DNA of 64,000 nt from Xanthobacter sp. NM-25. GTDB lineage: Bacteria > Pseudomonadota > Alphaproteobacteria > Rhizobiales > Xanthobacteraceae. Positions 17,255 to 26,277 of this stretch are shown in pieces (the stretch's first letter is position 1; each line of letters starts with the position of its first letter). A program made the translations under genes and the position numbers. Under the pieces are notes generated by a model that worked only from the letters and a program-made list of their open reading frames with translations, did no database searches and had not been told where the DNA came from. The stretch covers positions 220,289 to 284,288 of the forward strand of contig NZ_JACBFS010000007.1 of assembly GCF_022138605.1 (NCBI RefSeq), read 5' to 3'.

Positions 17255-19053
17255 CCGTGGACGCCACCGCCACCATCGTCGCCGTGCAGGAAGACATCGT
17301 CCGCCTGCGCCTCACCGATCCGGCCCGCGGCCGGCTGATGAAGAATGAGGTGGTCTATATCCGCCCCGCCCGCGCTCCCGCGCAGCGCCTCAAGGCCGAG
17401 GTGCTGCGGGTGCTGGGGGATGAGGCGGACGCCCAGGTCTATGAGAGCACCGGCGGCATCGGCCTTGGCGATGGCGTCGAGCAGACCGGCCAATTGCTGT
17501 CGGTGCGGCTCGGCCCGGGCCTCCTCGGGCAGGTCTATGACGGCCTGCAGAATCCGCTGGAGGCGCTGGCCCACGGCCATGGCGTGTTCCTGCCCAAGGG
17601 CGTCGCCGCGCCGGGGCTCGACCCCCATGCCAAATGGGCCTTCTCCGCCACCCGCCGGGTGGGCGACAGGGTGAAGGCCGGCGACGTGCTGGGCACGGTG
17701 CCGGAAGGGGCCATCACCCACAAGATCATGGTGCCGTTCGCCCTCGACGAGGATTGGACGGTGAGCTGGATCCGCGACGGCTCGGTGAACGTGGACGAGC
17801 CGGTGGCGCGCATCACCGCCCCCTCCGGCGCCGAGCGCACCCTGACGCTGGCCCAGGACTGGCCGGTGCGGCGCGCCCTGCCGCGGCTGCAATTGCGCAA
17901 CGGCAGCGCGACCCGGCTCTATCCTTCCGAGCCCATGATCACCACCCAGCGCATCATCGACACCTTCTTCCCGGTGGCGCAGGGGGGCGCGGCCTGCATT
18001 CCCGGGCCGTTCGGCGCCGGCAAGACGGTGCTGCTCAACCTCATCGCCCGCCATTCGGACGTGGACGTGGTGATCCTCGTGGCCTGCGGCGAACGGGCCG
18101 GCGAGGTGGTGGAGACCATCACCGATTTCCCCCGCCTCAAGGACCCGCGCACCGGCGGTTCGCTGATGGATCGCACGGTGATCGTCTGCAACACCTCGTC
18201 CATGCCGGTGGCCTCGCGGGAGGCCTCCATCTACACCGGCATCACCATCGGCGAATACTATCGCCAGATGGGGCTGAAGACGCTGATGATCGCCGATTCC
18301 ACCTCGCGCTGGGCCCAGGCCATGCGCGAGACCTCCGGCCGGCTGGAGGAGATCCCCGGCGAGGAGGCGTTTCCCGCCTATCTCGACAGCGCCATCAAGG
18401 GCGTCTACGAGCGCGCCGGCGTCATCCGCGCCAATGACGGAGCCGAAGGGGCCTTCACCATCATCGGCGCGGTCTCCCCCGCCGGTGGCAATTTCGAGGA
18501 GCCGGTCACCCAGTCCACCCTGGCGGCGGTGAAGTGCTTCCTCGGCCTCTCCTATGACCGCGCCTACAAACGCTTCTACCCGGCCATCGACCCCCTCACC
18601 TCCTGGTCACGCTACCGGCGGCAGATGGAGCCGTGGTTCGTCGACCATCTGGGCGCCGACTGGACCCACCAGGTGGACGAGATGATCGCTTTGCTGCAGC
18701 GGGGTGACGAGATCCAGCGCATGGAGCAGGTGGCCGGCGAGGAGGGCATCAGCCTGGAGGATGCCCTGGCACTGGAGCAGGCGCGCTTCCTCGACATGGT
18801 GTTCCTGCAGCAGGACGCCTTCGATCCGGTGGACAGCTCGGTGGCCCCGGCCCGGCAGAAGGACCTGTTCGGCCGCGTCTACGCCATCGCCACCAGCCGC
18901 TACGAATTCGCCGACAAGGAGGCGCTGCGGCGCCATTTCACCAGGCTCACCGGCCTGTTCAAGAACCTCAATTATGCCGCCCCCTCGTCGCCGGATTTCA
19001 CCCGCCTCAGCGCCGAGATCGACGCCCTGCACGAGTCCGTGCCGGTGACCTGA
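17251..19053 (+). CDS. ntpA: V/A-type ATPase catalytic subunit A
   Basis: The predicted protein has 600 residues and is the catalytic ATPase subunit. The Walker A motif GPFGAGKTVL lies near residue 250. Family stretches include VDVVILVACGERAGEVVE, NTSSMPVASREASIYTGITI and MIADSTSRWAQAMRE. The A-specific insertion (non-homologous region) lies near residues 110-200 (FSATRRVGDRVKAGD). It starts within the ATGA overlap with the C-like gene and is the last gene of the operon. The operon therefore has A, B, D, E, C-like, I and K but no F. The host almost certainly also has an F-type ATP synthase elsewhere, so this enzyme may work as an ion pump or a reversible synthase under special conditions. Confidence 0.96.
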   Translation: MTVDATATIVAVQEDIVRLRLTDPARGRLMKNEVVYIRPARAPAQRLKAEVLRVLGDEADAQVYESTGGIGLGDGVEQTGQLLSVRLGPGLLGQVYDGLQNPLEALAHGHGVFLPKGVAAPGLDPHAKWAFSATRRVGDRVKAGDVLGTVPEGAITHKIMVPFALDEDWTVSWIRDGSVNVDEPVARITAPSGAERTLTLAQDWPVRRALPRLQLRNGSATRLYPSEPMITTQRIIDTFFPVAQGGAACIPGPFGAGKTVLLNLIARHSDVDVVILVACGERAGEVVETITDFPRLKDPRTGGSLMDRTVIVCNTSSMPVASREASIYTGITIGEYYRQMGLKTLMIADSTSRWAQAMRETSGRLEEIPGEEAFPAYLDSAIKGVYERAGVIRANDGAEGAFTIIGAVSPAGGNFEEPVTQSTLAAVKCFLGLSYDRAYKRFYPAIDPLTSWSRYRRQMEPWFVDHLGADWTHQVDEMIALLQRGDEIQRMEQVAGEEGISLEDALALEQARFLDMVFLQQDAFDPVDSSVAPARQKDLFGRVYAIATSRYEFADKEALRRHFTRLTGLFKNLNYAAPSSPDFTRLSAEIDALHESVPVT

Positions 19054-19071
19054 GCCCGCGCGGCCCGGCGC

Positions 19072-19087
19072 GGGGCCATCTGGCCCC
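19072..19087 (+). terminator. Possible terminator after the V-ATPase operon
   Basis: GGGGCC-ATCT-GGCCCC forms a perfect 6-base stem with a 4-base loop, 18 bases after the subunit A stop. It is followed only by CTTG-type sequence, so the U-tract is poor and termination strength is uncertain. Confidence 0.4.
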
Positions 19088-19116
19088 TTGCCGGCGCCGC
19101 TCCGCTCCCATAAAAA

Positions 19117-19130
19117 AGCGAGCGCTCGCT
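19117..19130. promoter_or_regulatory. Perfect 14-base palindrome AGCGAGCGCTCGCT
   Basis: This palindrome sits in an A-rich patch 54 bases before the SDR start. The sequence resembles operators of TetR-family regulators, which often contain GAGCG-CGCTC type arms. It differs from the TGTACG palindromes near the TetR gene at 31.4-32.2 kb, so another regulator would be responsible. Confidence 0.5.
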
Positions 19131-19183
19131 CAAATTAGAAGAAGCGAGGCGAGACAGGGCAACGGGAAACACGGGAGGCATCC

Positions 19184-19951
19184 ATGGGCTTTCAGGTCAC
19201 GCTCGACGGCCAGGCGGTACTGGTCACCGGCGCCTCGCAGGGGCTCGGCGCCTTCTTCGCCGAGCGGCTGGCCGCCGCCGGCGCCAAGGTGGCGCTGGGC
19301 GCCCGCAACGTGGCCGCCTGCGCGGCTTTGGCCGAGCGCATCACCGCGGCCGGCGGCACCGCTCTGCCCCTCGCCCTCGACGTCACCGATACCGCCTCCG
19401 CGGAGGCGGCGGTGACCGCCGCGGCCGACGCCTTCGGCCGGCTCGACGTGCTGGTGAACAATGCCGGCACCACCGCCACCAAGCCGCTCATGGACATGGA
19501 CGAGGCCAGCTGGGACCGGGTGGTGGACACCAATCTCAAGGGCGCCTTCCTCACCGCCCAGGCGGCGGCCCGCCAGATGGTGAAGGACAGGCAGGGCGGC
19601 GCCATCATCAATGTGGCGTCCATCCTCGGCCACCGGGTGGCGGGGCAGGTGGCGGCCTATGCCGCCTCCAAGGCGGCGCTGGTGCAGCTCACCCGCTCCA
19701 TGGCCCTCGAATGGGCCCGCTACGGCATCCGCGCCAATGCGCTGTGCCCCGGCTATGTGGAAACCGACCTCAACCGGGACTTCTTCGCCACCGAGGCGGG
19801 CGTGGCGCTGGTGAAGCGCATTCCCAACCGCCGCCTCGGCACCCTCGACGATCTCACCGGCCCGCTGCTGTTCCTGTGCTCGGACGCCTCCGCCTACATG
19901 AACGGCGCGAGCCTGGCGGTGGACGGCGGGCACCTCGTCTCCTCGCTCTGA
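19184..19951 (+). CDS. Short-chain dehydrogenase/reductase (FabG-like)
   Basis: The predicted protein has 255 residues and is a classical SDR. The cofactor motif TGASQGLG is near residue 16, NNAG follows beta-4, and the catalytic Ser-Tyr-Lys is seen in NVASILGH and YAASKAA. The acidic or basic residue after beta-2 (GARN) suggests NADP(H), but this is tentative. It is close to 3-oxoacyl reductases and hydroxyacyl-CoA-type SDRs; the substrate is unknown. GGGAGG lies 6 bases before the ATG. It appears to be monocistronic, preceded by a palindrome that may be an operator. Confidence 0.88.
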   Translation: MGFQVTLDGQAVLVTGASQGLGAFFAERLAAAGAKVALGARNVAACAALAERITAAGGTALPLALDVTDTASAEAAVTAAADAFGRLDVLVNNAGTTATKPLMDMDEASWDRVVDTNLKGAFLTAQAAARQMVKDRQGGAIINVASILGHRVAGQVAAYAASKAALVQLTRSMALEWARYGIRANALCPGYVETDLNRDFFATEAGVALVKRIPNRRLGTLDDLTGPLLFLCSDASAYMNGASLAVDGGHLVSSL

Positions 19952-20069
19952 GGGCGGCACCGGCCTTGTCCACAGCGCGCGCACGGTGGCGCGAAAAATT
20001 CAAACCGCAGGCTTGTCAGTCCCCGGCCAGTTTGCTACACGAACGCCTCCTTCGGGGGCAACCTCGAGT

Positions 20070-20145
<76 letters not shown>

Positions 20146-20401
20146 CCTGAAGACCTGATGGCACGGAAGCCCGACGTCGGACGCGCGTCGGACCAGCCGT
20201 GGAGGGCGCCGCCCCATCCGGTCGAGACCTGGCCTTGCAGCCCGATGTCGACAGCCCTGCGGGAATGGCACACCGCCCCGGCGGTCAGCGCATGGGAGAC
20301 GGTGGCATCTCGGCGACCATCCTATTAGGAAGACGTTCCAGACACCTTCCGACGGCTCCCCTTCGACGCCTGACGAGATTGCGAGATAGGCGGAACCAGC
20401 C

Positions 20402-22297
20402 GTGCCCTTCCTGACGTCCAACCCGGCCCTTGCCCGCTCCCTGGCCGAGCGCGAGTACAACGATCCCACCCCGGTGCAGCAGGCAGTGCTGGCGCCCGAG
20501 GCAGCCACCCGCGACCTTCTGGTCTCGGCCCAGACCGGCTCCGGCAAGACCGTCGCCTATGGCCTCGCCATGGCCGAGACCCTGCTGGGCACCGCCGAGC
20601 GCTTCGGCCCGGCCGGCGCGCCGCAGGCCCTGGTGGTGGCGCCCACCCGCGAGCTGGCCCTGCAGGTGCAGCGCGAGTTCAGCTGGCTCTATGCCGGCAC
20701 CGGCGCGCGCATCGTCTCCTGCGTCGGCGGCATGGACCCGCGCCAGGAACAGCGCCAGCTCAACCACGGCGCCCATATGGTGGTCGGCACCCCCGGGCGG
20801 CTGCGCGACCATCTGGAGCGCGGCCGGCTCGATCTGTCGGCGCTGCAGGTGGCGGTGCTGGACGAAGCCGACGAGATGCTCGACCTGGGCTTCCGCGAGG
20901 ATCTCGAATTCATTCTTGAAGCGACGCCGCCGGAGCGGCGCAGCCTGCTGTTCTCGGCCACCATGCCGCGCGGCATCATCGCCCTCGCCCGGCGCTACCA
21001 GCACGACGCCCTGCGCATCGAGGTGGCGAGCGCGGAAGGCGGCCACGCCGACATCGAGTATCGCGCCATGCGGGTCGCCCCCACCGAGGTCGGCCATGCG
21101 GTAGTCAACGTGCTGCGCGCCCACGACACCCCCAGCGCCATCGTGTTCTGCAACACCCGCGACGCGGTGCGGCGGCTGCACGCCATGCTGCAGGAACGCC
21201 AGTTCGCCGCCGTCGCCCTCTCCGGTGAACTGAGCCAGAACGAGCGCAATCATGCCCTGCAGGCGCTGCGCGATGGCCGGGCGCGGGTCTGTGTCGCCAC
21301 CGACGTCGCGGCCCGCGGCATCGACCTGCCGAACCTCGGCCTTGTCATCCACGCCGACCTGCCGAACGATGCCGAAAGCCTGCAGCACCGCAGCGGCCGC
21401 ACCGGCCGGGCCGGCCGCAAGGGCGTCAGCGTTCTGCTGGTGCCGCCGTTCCGCCGCCGCCGCACCGAGGACCTGCTGCGGGGCCTCGGCATCCAGCCGG
21501 CCTGGTCCGGCCCGCCCACCGCCGAGGATATCCGCAAGCTCGACCACGAGCGCATGCTGCGCGATCCCCTCATCACCGAGGAGCCGAGCGAGGACGATCT
21601 CGCCGCCGCCCAGACCCTGCTGGCGGCCCATGCGCCCGAGCATCTGGCCGCCGCCCTGGTGCGCCTTTACCGGGCCGGCCTGCCGGCCCCGGAAGAGGTC
21701 AGCGATCCGGGCCTGTCGCGCAGCCCCCGCGACCGCGCCGCCGACCGGGATTTCGGTGGCGCCTCGGGCGCCGGCAGCGTCTGGTTCCGGCTCAATGTGG
21801 GCCGTCGCAACAATGCCGATCCCAAATGGCTGCTGCCGCTGATCTGCCGGCACGGAAACGTCACCCGCAAGGAGATCGGCACCATCCGCATCTTCGATGA
21901 CGAGACCGCGTTCGAGGTCAGCCTCGCCGCCGCCGATCGCTTCGGCAAGGCGGCCCGCAAGCCGGAGGGCGAGGATGTGATCATCGAGCCCCTGCCCGGC
22001 GCGCCACCGGCCCGGCCGGAGCGCTCCGGCAAGCCCATGCGCGGCCGGCCGCAGCGGGATCACCGGTCGCACGAGACGCCGTATCGGGAGAAGCCCCACC
22101 GCGGCAAGCCGTTCCGCGATGGGGCGGGGCATGCCGGCGTCGGCGAGGACCGGGGCGGCGCCCCGGGAAAGTCGCGCGCCGCCAAACCGTCTGCCGGCAA
22201 ATCATCTGCTGGCGGCAAGCTCGACCGGCCACCGAAGGGCCGGCACTCCTCCCCCTCCGAGGGCAAGCCCAAGGGCAAAGGCAAACGCTACTCGTGA
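20402..22297 (+). CDS. DEAD-box RNA helicase (DbpA-like)
   Basis: The predicted protein has 631 residues. Helicase motifs appear in order: Q-motif NDPTPVQ, motif I AQTGSGKT (43-50), PTRELA, TPGRL, DEADEM, SAT, and the second-domain motifs VCVATDVAARGIDLP and HRSGRTGRAGR. Residues about 455-530 look like a DbpA-type RNA-binding domain (VWFRLNVGRRNNADPKWLLP), followed by a basic Lys/Arg/Pro-rich tail. It would unwind RNA during ribosome assembly or cold adaptation. The start is a GTG preceded by AGGCGGA. The 256 bases between the tRNA and this start hold no other gene and may be a leader. Confidence 0.93.
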   Translation: MPFLTSNPALARSLAEREYNDPTPVQQAVLAPEAATRDLLVSAQTGSGKTVAYGLAMAETLLGTAERFGPAGAPQALVVAPTRELALQVQREFSWLYAGTGARIVSCVGGMDPRQEQRQLNHGAHMVVGTPGRLRDHLERGRLDLSALQVAVLDEADEMLDLGFREDLEFILEATPPERRSLLFSATMPRGIIALARRYQHDALRIEVASAEGGHADIEYRAMRVAPTEVGHAVVNVLRAHDTPSAIVFCNTRDAVRRLHAMLQERQFAAVALSGELSQNERNHALQALRDGRARVCVATDVAARGIDLPNLGLVIHADLPNDAESLQHRSGRTGRAGRKGVSVLLVPPFRRRRTEDLLRGLGIQPAWSGPPTAEDIRKLDHERMLRDPLITEEPSEDDLAAAQTLLAAHAPEHLAAALVRLYRAGLPAPEEVSDPGLSRSPRDRAADRDFGGASGAGSVWFRLNVGRRNNADPKWLLPLICRHGNVTRKEIGTIRIFDDETAFEVSLAAADRFGKAARKPEGEDVIIEPLPGAPPARPERSGKPMRGRPQRDHRSHETPYREKPHRGKPFRDGAGHAGVGEDRGGAPGKSRAAKPSAGKSSAGGKLDRPPKGRHSSPSEGKPKGKGKRYS

Positions 22298-22322
22298 TCG
22301 GCGCCCATCCTGAGGGCGGCGC

Positions 22323-22793
22323 TCAGGCCCGGCCGGGCGCCGCCGCTGGCTCGGTGACGGCGGCGGCGTAGAGCTGCGCCGCGTCGCCCGCCAGCCGCAT
22401 GGCCTCCCGCACCTGCGACGCCCGCAGCTGCCGGGCGATGCAGGCCAGGACGTTGAGATGGGCCCCGGCGCCCTCCTCCGGCAGCAGCAGCACGAACACC
22501 ATGTCCACCGGCACGTCGTCAATGGCCTCGAACGGGACCGGGCTGGCCAGCCGCGCAAGCAGCCCCACCGGCTGGCGCAGGCCGGGGACCCGCGCGTGGG
22601 GAATGGCGACACCCTCGCCGATGCCGGTGGAGCCGAGCCGCTCGCGGGCCGCCAACAGCTCCAGAATCTCGTCCCCCGGCCGGCCCAGCCGGCGGCCGGC
22701 GAGATCCGCCAGGCGCGCCAGCACCGCCGCCTTGGAGGCCGGCGCCAAATCGACGAAGACGTTCTCCGGCGAAAGAAAATCAGCAATCTGCAT
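22323..22793 (-). CDS. ptsN: PTS IIA-like nitrogen-regulatory protein (PtsN-like)
   Basis: The predicted protein has 156 residues, close to the usual PtsN size. The phosphorylatable His is in the conserved stretch GVAIPHARVPG. It is a signalling phosphoprotein, not a sugar transporter. It lies 59 bases after kdpE in the same direction, so it is probably the last gene of the kdp operon. In E. coli unphosphorylated PtsN binds KdpD and stimulates kdp expression, so the placement suggests a direct regulatory link here. The ATG giving MQIADFLSPENVF fits the family start; an ATG six codons earlier is the alternative. The operon copy may be a paralogue of the usual rpoN-linked ptsN. Confidence 0.85.
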   Translation of the reverse strand: MQIADFLSPENVFVDLAPASKAAVLARLADLAGRRLGRPGDEILELLAARERLGSTGIGEGVAIPHARVPGLRQPVGLLARLASPVPFEAIDDVPVDMVFVLLLPEEGAGAHLNVLACIARQLRASQVREAMRLAGDAAQLYAAAVTEPAAAPGRA

Positions 22794-22852
22794 GGGTCTC
22801 GTTCGCTTCATGGGGCGCGCGCCGGCCGATGCCGTGGCGCCACCGCCCGCCC

Positions 22853-23548
22853 TCACCCGTCGGCCTCGCGCAGGCGGTAGCCCACGCCGGTCTCGGTCAT
22901 GATGTAGTGTGGCTGGTCCGGCGAGGTTTCGATCTTCTGCCGGAGCTGGCGGACATAGACGCGCAGATACTGCACATCGGCCGCCTCCCCCCACACCTGC
23001 CCCAGCAGGTGCTGGTGGGTGATCACCTTACCGGCGTGCTGCACCAGGATGCGCAGGATATCGTATTCCTTCGGCGACAGCTTCACCTCGCGGCCGTCCA
23101 CCCTGACGATACGCTTCACCAGATCCACCGACAGTCCGCCGCTCTGGAACACCGGCCGCTCGCCCTGCTGCTGGAAGCGATGGCGCAGGGCGACCCGGAT
23201 GCGCGCCACCAGCTCCTTCATGCCGAACGGCTTGCACACATAATCGTCGGCGCCGCGCTCCAACGCCTGGACGATGCCGGTCTCGTCGGTGCGGCTCGAG
23301 AGGATGATGATGGGCACATCCACACGCGCCGCGCGCCAGGCTTCGAGCAGATCGTGGCCGGAGCGGTCCGGCAGGCCGAGATCCAGCAGGATCAGGTCGG
23401 GATGGGCGGCCTCCACCTGCGCCATGGCATCGCGGGCGTTGATGGCCTCGGCGATGGCGAAGCCCTCGGCGCCCAAGCCCACCCGCAGCAGCTTGCGAAT
23501 GGGCGGCTCGTCATCCACCACCAGGATCCTGACCGTCGACGCCGTCAT
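22853..23548 (-). CDS. kdpE: Response regulator KdpE
   Basis: The predicted protein has 231 residues with a receiver domain and an OmpR-type winged helix. The receiver shows RILVVDDEPPIRK, phospho-acceptor Asp in PDLILLDLGLPD, and Lys in VCKPFG. The DNA-binding part includes VKLSPKEYDILRILVQHAGKV. It would activate kdp transcription when phosphorylated by KdpD. Its ATG overlaps the end of kdpD by 4 bases, so the two are coupled. Confidence 0.95.
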   Translation of the reverse strand: MTASTVRILVVDDEPPIRKLLRVGLGAEGFAIAEAINARDAMAQVEAAHPDLILLDLGLPDRSGHDLLEAWRAARVDVPIIILSSRTDETGIVQALERGADDYVCKPFGMKELVARIRVALRHRFQQQGERPVFQSGGLSVDLVKRIVRVDGREVKLSPKEYDILRILVQHAGKVITHQHLLGQVWGEAADVQYLRVYVRQLRQKIETSPDQPHYIMTETGVGYRLREADG

Positions 23549-26253
23549 GCCTGCGCATCCAGATGGGGCAGCTCCGTCGCCAGCGGCAGGCGGAGGGTGA
23601 AGAGGGCGCCGCTGCGCTCGCGCCGGTTGGCCACCGTGATGGTGCCGCCCATGGCCTCGACGAAGCCGCGGCAGATGGACAGCCCGAGCCCGGTGCCGGC
23701 GCGCACGTGGTCGGTCTTGCGTACACGGTAGAAGGAATCGAACACCCGTTCCAGATCCGCCTCGGGAATGCCCGGCCCCTCGTCCATCACCCGGATGGCG
23801 AGCTCCGCCCCCTCCCGGCGGCCGGTGATCCGCACCAGGGAGCCCGCCGGCGCATATTTGGCGGCATTGTCCAGAAGGTTGAAGACCACCTGCTCAAACA
23901 GCACCGCGTCGGCCTTCACCATGGGCAGGTCGGAGGCGATGTCCACCTCCACCCGGTGGCCGGCCAGGATCTTCTCGGCCCGGCGCAGGGCCGCGCCGAC
24001 CATATCGCCGGCGAACTGGAAGGAGGCGTTGGGCTGCATGGCGCCGGTCTCCAGCCGGGTCATGTCCAGCAGGTTGGCGATGAACCGGTTGAGCCGCTCG
24101 GCCTCGTCGATGACGGTGGCCAGCAGATCGGCCCGGTCCGGCTCCGACATGGAGGCGGCATAGTCGCGCAGCGTGCCCGCCGCTCCCAGGATGGCGGCCA
24201 GCGGCGTCTTCAGGTCATGGGAAAGGGAGGTGAGCAGCGCCGAGCGCAGCCGGTCCGTTTCCGCCGCGCGCTTGGCCTGGTCGATGTCGGCGACCAGCTG
24301 AATGCGCTCGATGGCAAGGGCGGCCTGATCGGCCAGGGCATCGAACAGCCGCTGCTGCTCGGGCGTGAGCAGCGGCCCCTGCCGATCATTGTCGAGGCCG
24401 ATGACGCCGAGGATGGTGCGGCTCGATTTGAGCGGCAGGTAGAGCCGGCGCGCGCCCGGCAGGGTATCGGCGCCGCGCCCGGCGGCATGGTCGTGGGCCC
24501 AGGCCCAGCGGGCGGCGGCCAGATCCGCCTCCACCAGGCTGTCGTCAGGCGGATAGCCGGCCTTCACCGCCAGGCCTTCCGCCTCTGGCATCAGGATCAC
24601 CACCCGCACCTTGAGCATCAGGGCGAGCTGGTGGGCGCTCGCCCACAGCACGTCGTCGAGGGTGCCCGCCCCCGCCAGCTTCCTGGAGAAGAGATAGAGA
24701 TCCTCGGTGACGCGGGCTCGCTGGCGCGCGGTTTCCGCCTGGCGCTGCACCCGCGCCATGAGATTGCTGGCGATCACCGCCACCACCAGGAAGAACGCCA
24801 GCGCGAGCACGCTCTCGGGGTCCTGAATGGTCAGGGTGTAGCGCGGCTCCAGGAAAAAATAGTTGAAGGCCAGCGCGCTGGCGAGGCAGGCATAGAGCGC
24901 CGGCCACAGGCCCGCCGTCACCGCCGTGCCCAGCACCCCCATGAGGAACACCAGGGCCAGGTTGCGCACATCGAGCACCCGGTCGAGCACCACGCTGGCG
25001 GCGAGGGCGCCCGCCACATAGAGGGTGCCGACGACATAGGGGCCGATGCGGAACGGCGGGCGCGCCGCGGCCGCCTTCACGCTCCAGCCCGGCGCGGCGG
25101 CCTCGCGCTCGGCGCCGGAGATCACATGCACGGCGATGTCGCCGGCACGGCGGATCAGGTCATGGGAGACCGAACCGGTCAGCAGCTCGCGCCAGCGCGG
25201 CTGGCCGGGGCTGCCCACCACCACATGGGTGAAATTGTTGGCGGCGGCATAGCGCAGGATGTCGCCCGCCACGTCCTGTCCGGGAAGGGTCACCGCCTCC
25301 GCCCCGAGCTGCTCGGCCAGGCGCAGGTGCGCGGCGATGCGATCCTTGTCCGCCTCGGCGAGCGCCGCATCGCGGGAGGTCTCCACGTGCAGCGCCGCCC
25401 AGGGCGCGCGCAGGCGGTCCGCCTGCCGGCGGGCATAGCGCACCAGCGCGCGGCCCCGCGCCTCCTCATTGACGCACACCAGCACCCGCTCGCCCGCCGC
25501 CCACGGGCCGGATATGGCATGCGCCTGCATGTGGCTGACCAATTGCTCGTCCACCCGCTGGGCGGTGCGCCGCAGGGCCAGCTCCCGCAGGGCGGTGAGG
25601 TTGCCGGGGGAGAAATAGTTCGCGATGGCGCGCCGGGCGGTGGTGGGCAGATAGACCTTGCCCGCGTTGAGACGCTTGATGAGATCATCGGGGGTGAGGT
25701 CGATCACCTCGATGTCGTCGGCCCGGTCGAGGATGGAATCGGGCACCGTCTCGCGCACGCGGATGCGGGTGATCTGCGCCACCACGTCGTTGAGGCTCTC
25801 CACATGCTGGATGTTGAGGGTGGTGTAGACATCGATGCCACGGGCCAGCAGCTCTTCCACATCCAGATAGCGCTTGGGATGGCGGCTGCCGTCCACATTG
25901 GTGTGGGCGAGCTCGTCCACCAGCACCAGCGCCGGCCGGCGGGCGAGGATGGCATCGAGGTCCATCTCCGCGAGCAGGCGCCCTTTGTAGGTGACAGGGC
26001 GGAGCGGAATGATCTCGAAGCCCTCCACCAGGGCCTCGGTCTCGGCGCGGCCGTGGGTCTCCACCACGCCGATCACCACATCCGCCCCATCGCCCCGCCG
26101 GGCACGGCCCGACAGCAGCATTTCATAGGTCTTGCCAACGCCGGGGGCGGCGCCGAGGAAGATCTTCAGGCGGCCGCGGCTCTCCCGCGCGGCGCTCTCC
26201 AACAGCGCGTCGGGCGAGGGACGCGCCGGTGCGTCGCGCATGTCGTCAGCCAT
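23545..26253 (-). CDS. kdpD: Sensor histidine kinase KdpD
   Basis: The predicted protein has 902 residues, the normal length. The N-terminal KdpD domain has Walker A GAAPGVGKT (34-42) and VLVDELAHTN. A universal-stress-like domain follows at about 250-370. Four membrane helices lie near residues 400-500, then a GAF-like region. The kinase has its phospho-acceptor His in SLSHDLKTPLAAILG and the ATP-binding boxes DEGPGIPEADL and GTGLGLSICRG. It senses potassium limitation and phosphorylates KdpE. It lies 24 bases after kdpC. Confidence 0.96.
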   Translation of the reverse strand: MADDMRDAPARPSPDALLESAARESRGRLKIFLGAAPGVGKTYEMLLSGRARRGDGADVVIGVVETHGRAETEALVEGFEIIPLRPVTYKGRLLAEMDLDAILARRPALVLVDELAHTNVDGSRHPKRYLDVEELLARGIDVYTTLNIQHVESLNDVVAQITRIRVRETVPDSILDRADDIEVIDLTPDDLIKRLNAGKVYLPTTARRAIANYFSPGNLTALRELALRRTAQRVDEQLVSHMQAHAISGPWAAGERVLVCVNEEARGRALVRYARRQADRLRAPWAALHVETSRDAALAEADKDRIAAHLRLAEQLGAEAVTLPGQDVAGDILRYAAANNFTHVVVGSPGQPRWRELLTGSVSHDLIRRAGDIAVHVISGAEREAAAPGWSVKAAAARPPFRIGPYVVGTLYVAGALAASVVLDRVLDVRNLALVFLMGVLGTAVTAGLWPALYACLASALAFNYFFLEPRYTLTIQDPESVLALAFFLVVAVIASNLMARVQRQAETARQRARVTEDLYLFSRKLAGAGTLDDVLWASAHQLALMLKVRVVILMPEAEGLAVKAGYPPDDSLVEADLAAARWAWAHDHAAGRGADTLPGARRLYLPLKSSRTILGVIGLDNDRQGPLLTPEQQRLFDALADQAALAIERIQLVADIDQAKRAAETDRLRSALLTSLSHDLKTPLAAILGAAGTLRDYAASMSEPDRADLLATVIDEAERLNRFIANLLDMTRLETGAMQPNASFQFAGDMVGAALRRAEKILAGHRVEVDIASDLPMVKADAVLFEQVVFNLLDNAAKYAPAGSLVRITGRREGAELAIRVMDEGPGIPEADLERVFDSFYRVRKTDHVRAGTGLGLSICRGFVEAMGGTITVANRRERSGALFTLRLPLATELPHLDAQA

Positions 26254-26277
26254 GGTCCCTCCCCCGCTCGCCGCCCA

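Noticed and set aside
11625..19053. Hidden subunit F gene inside the V-ATPase operon
   Set aside because: All intergenic gaps are 31 bases or less and the flanking regions show no 100-codon frame with suitable features.
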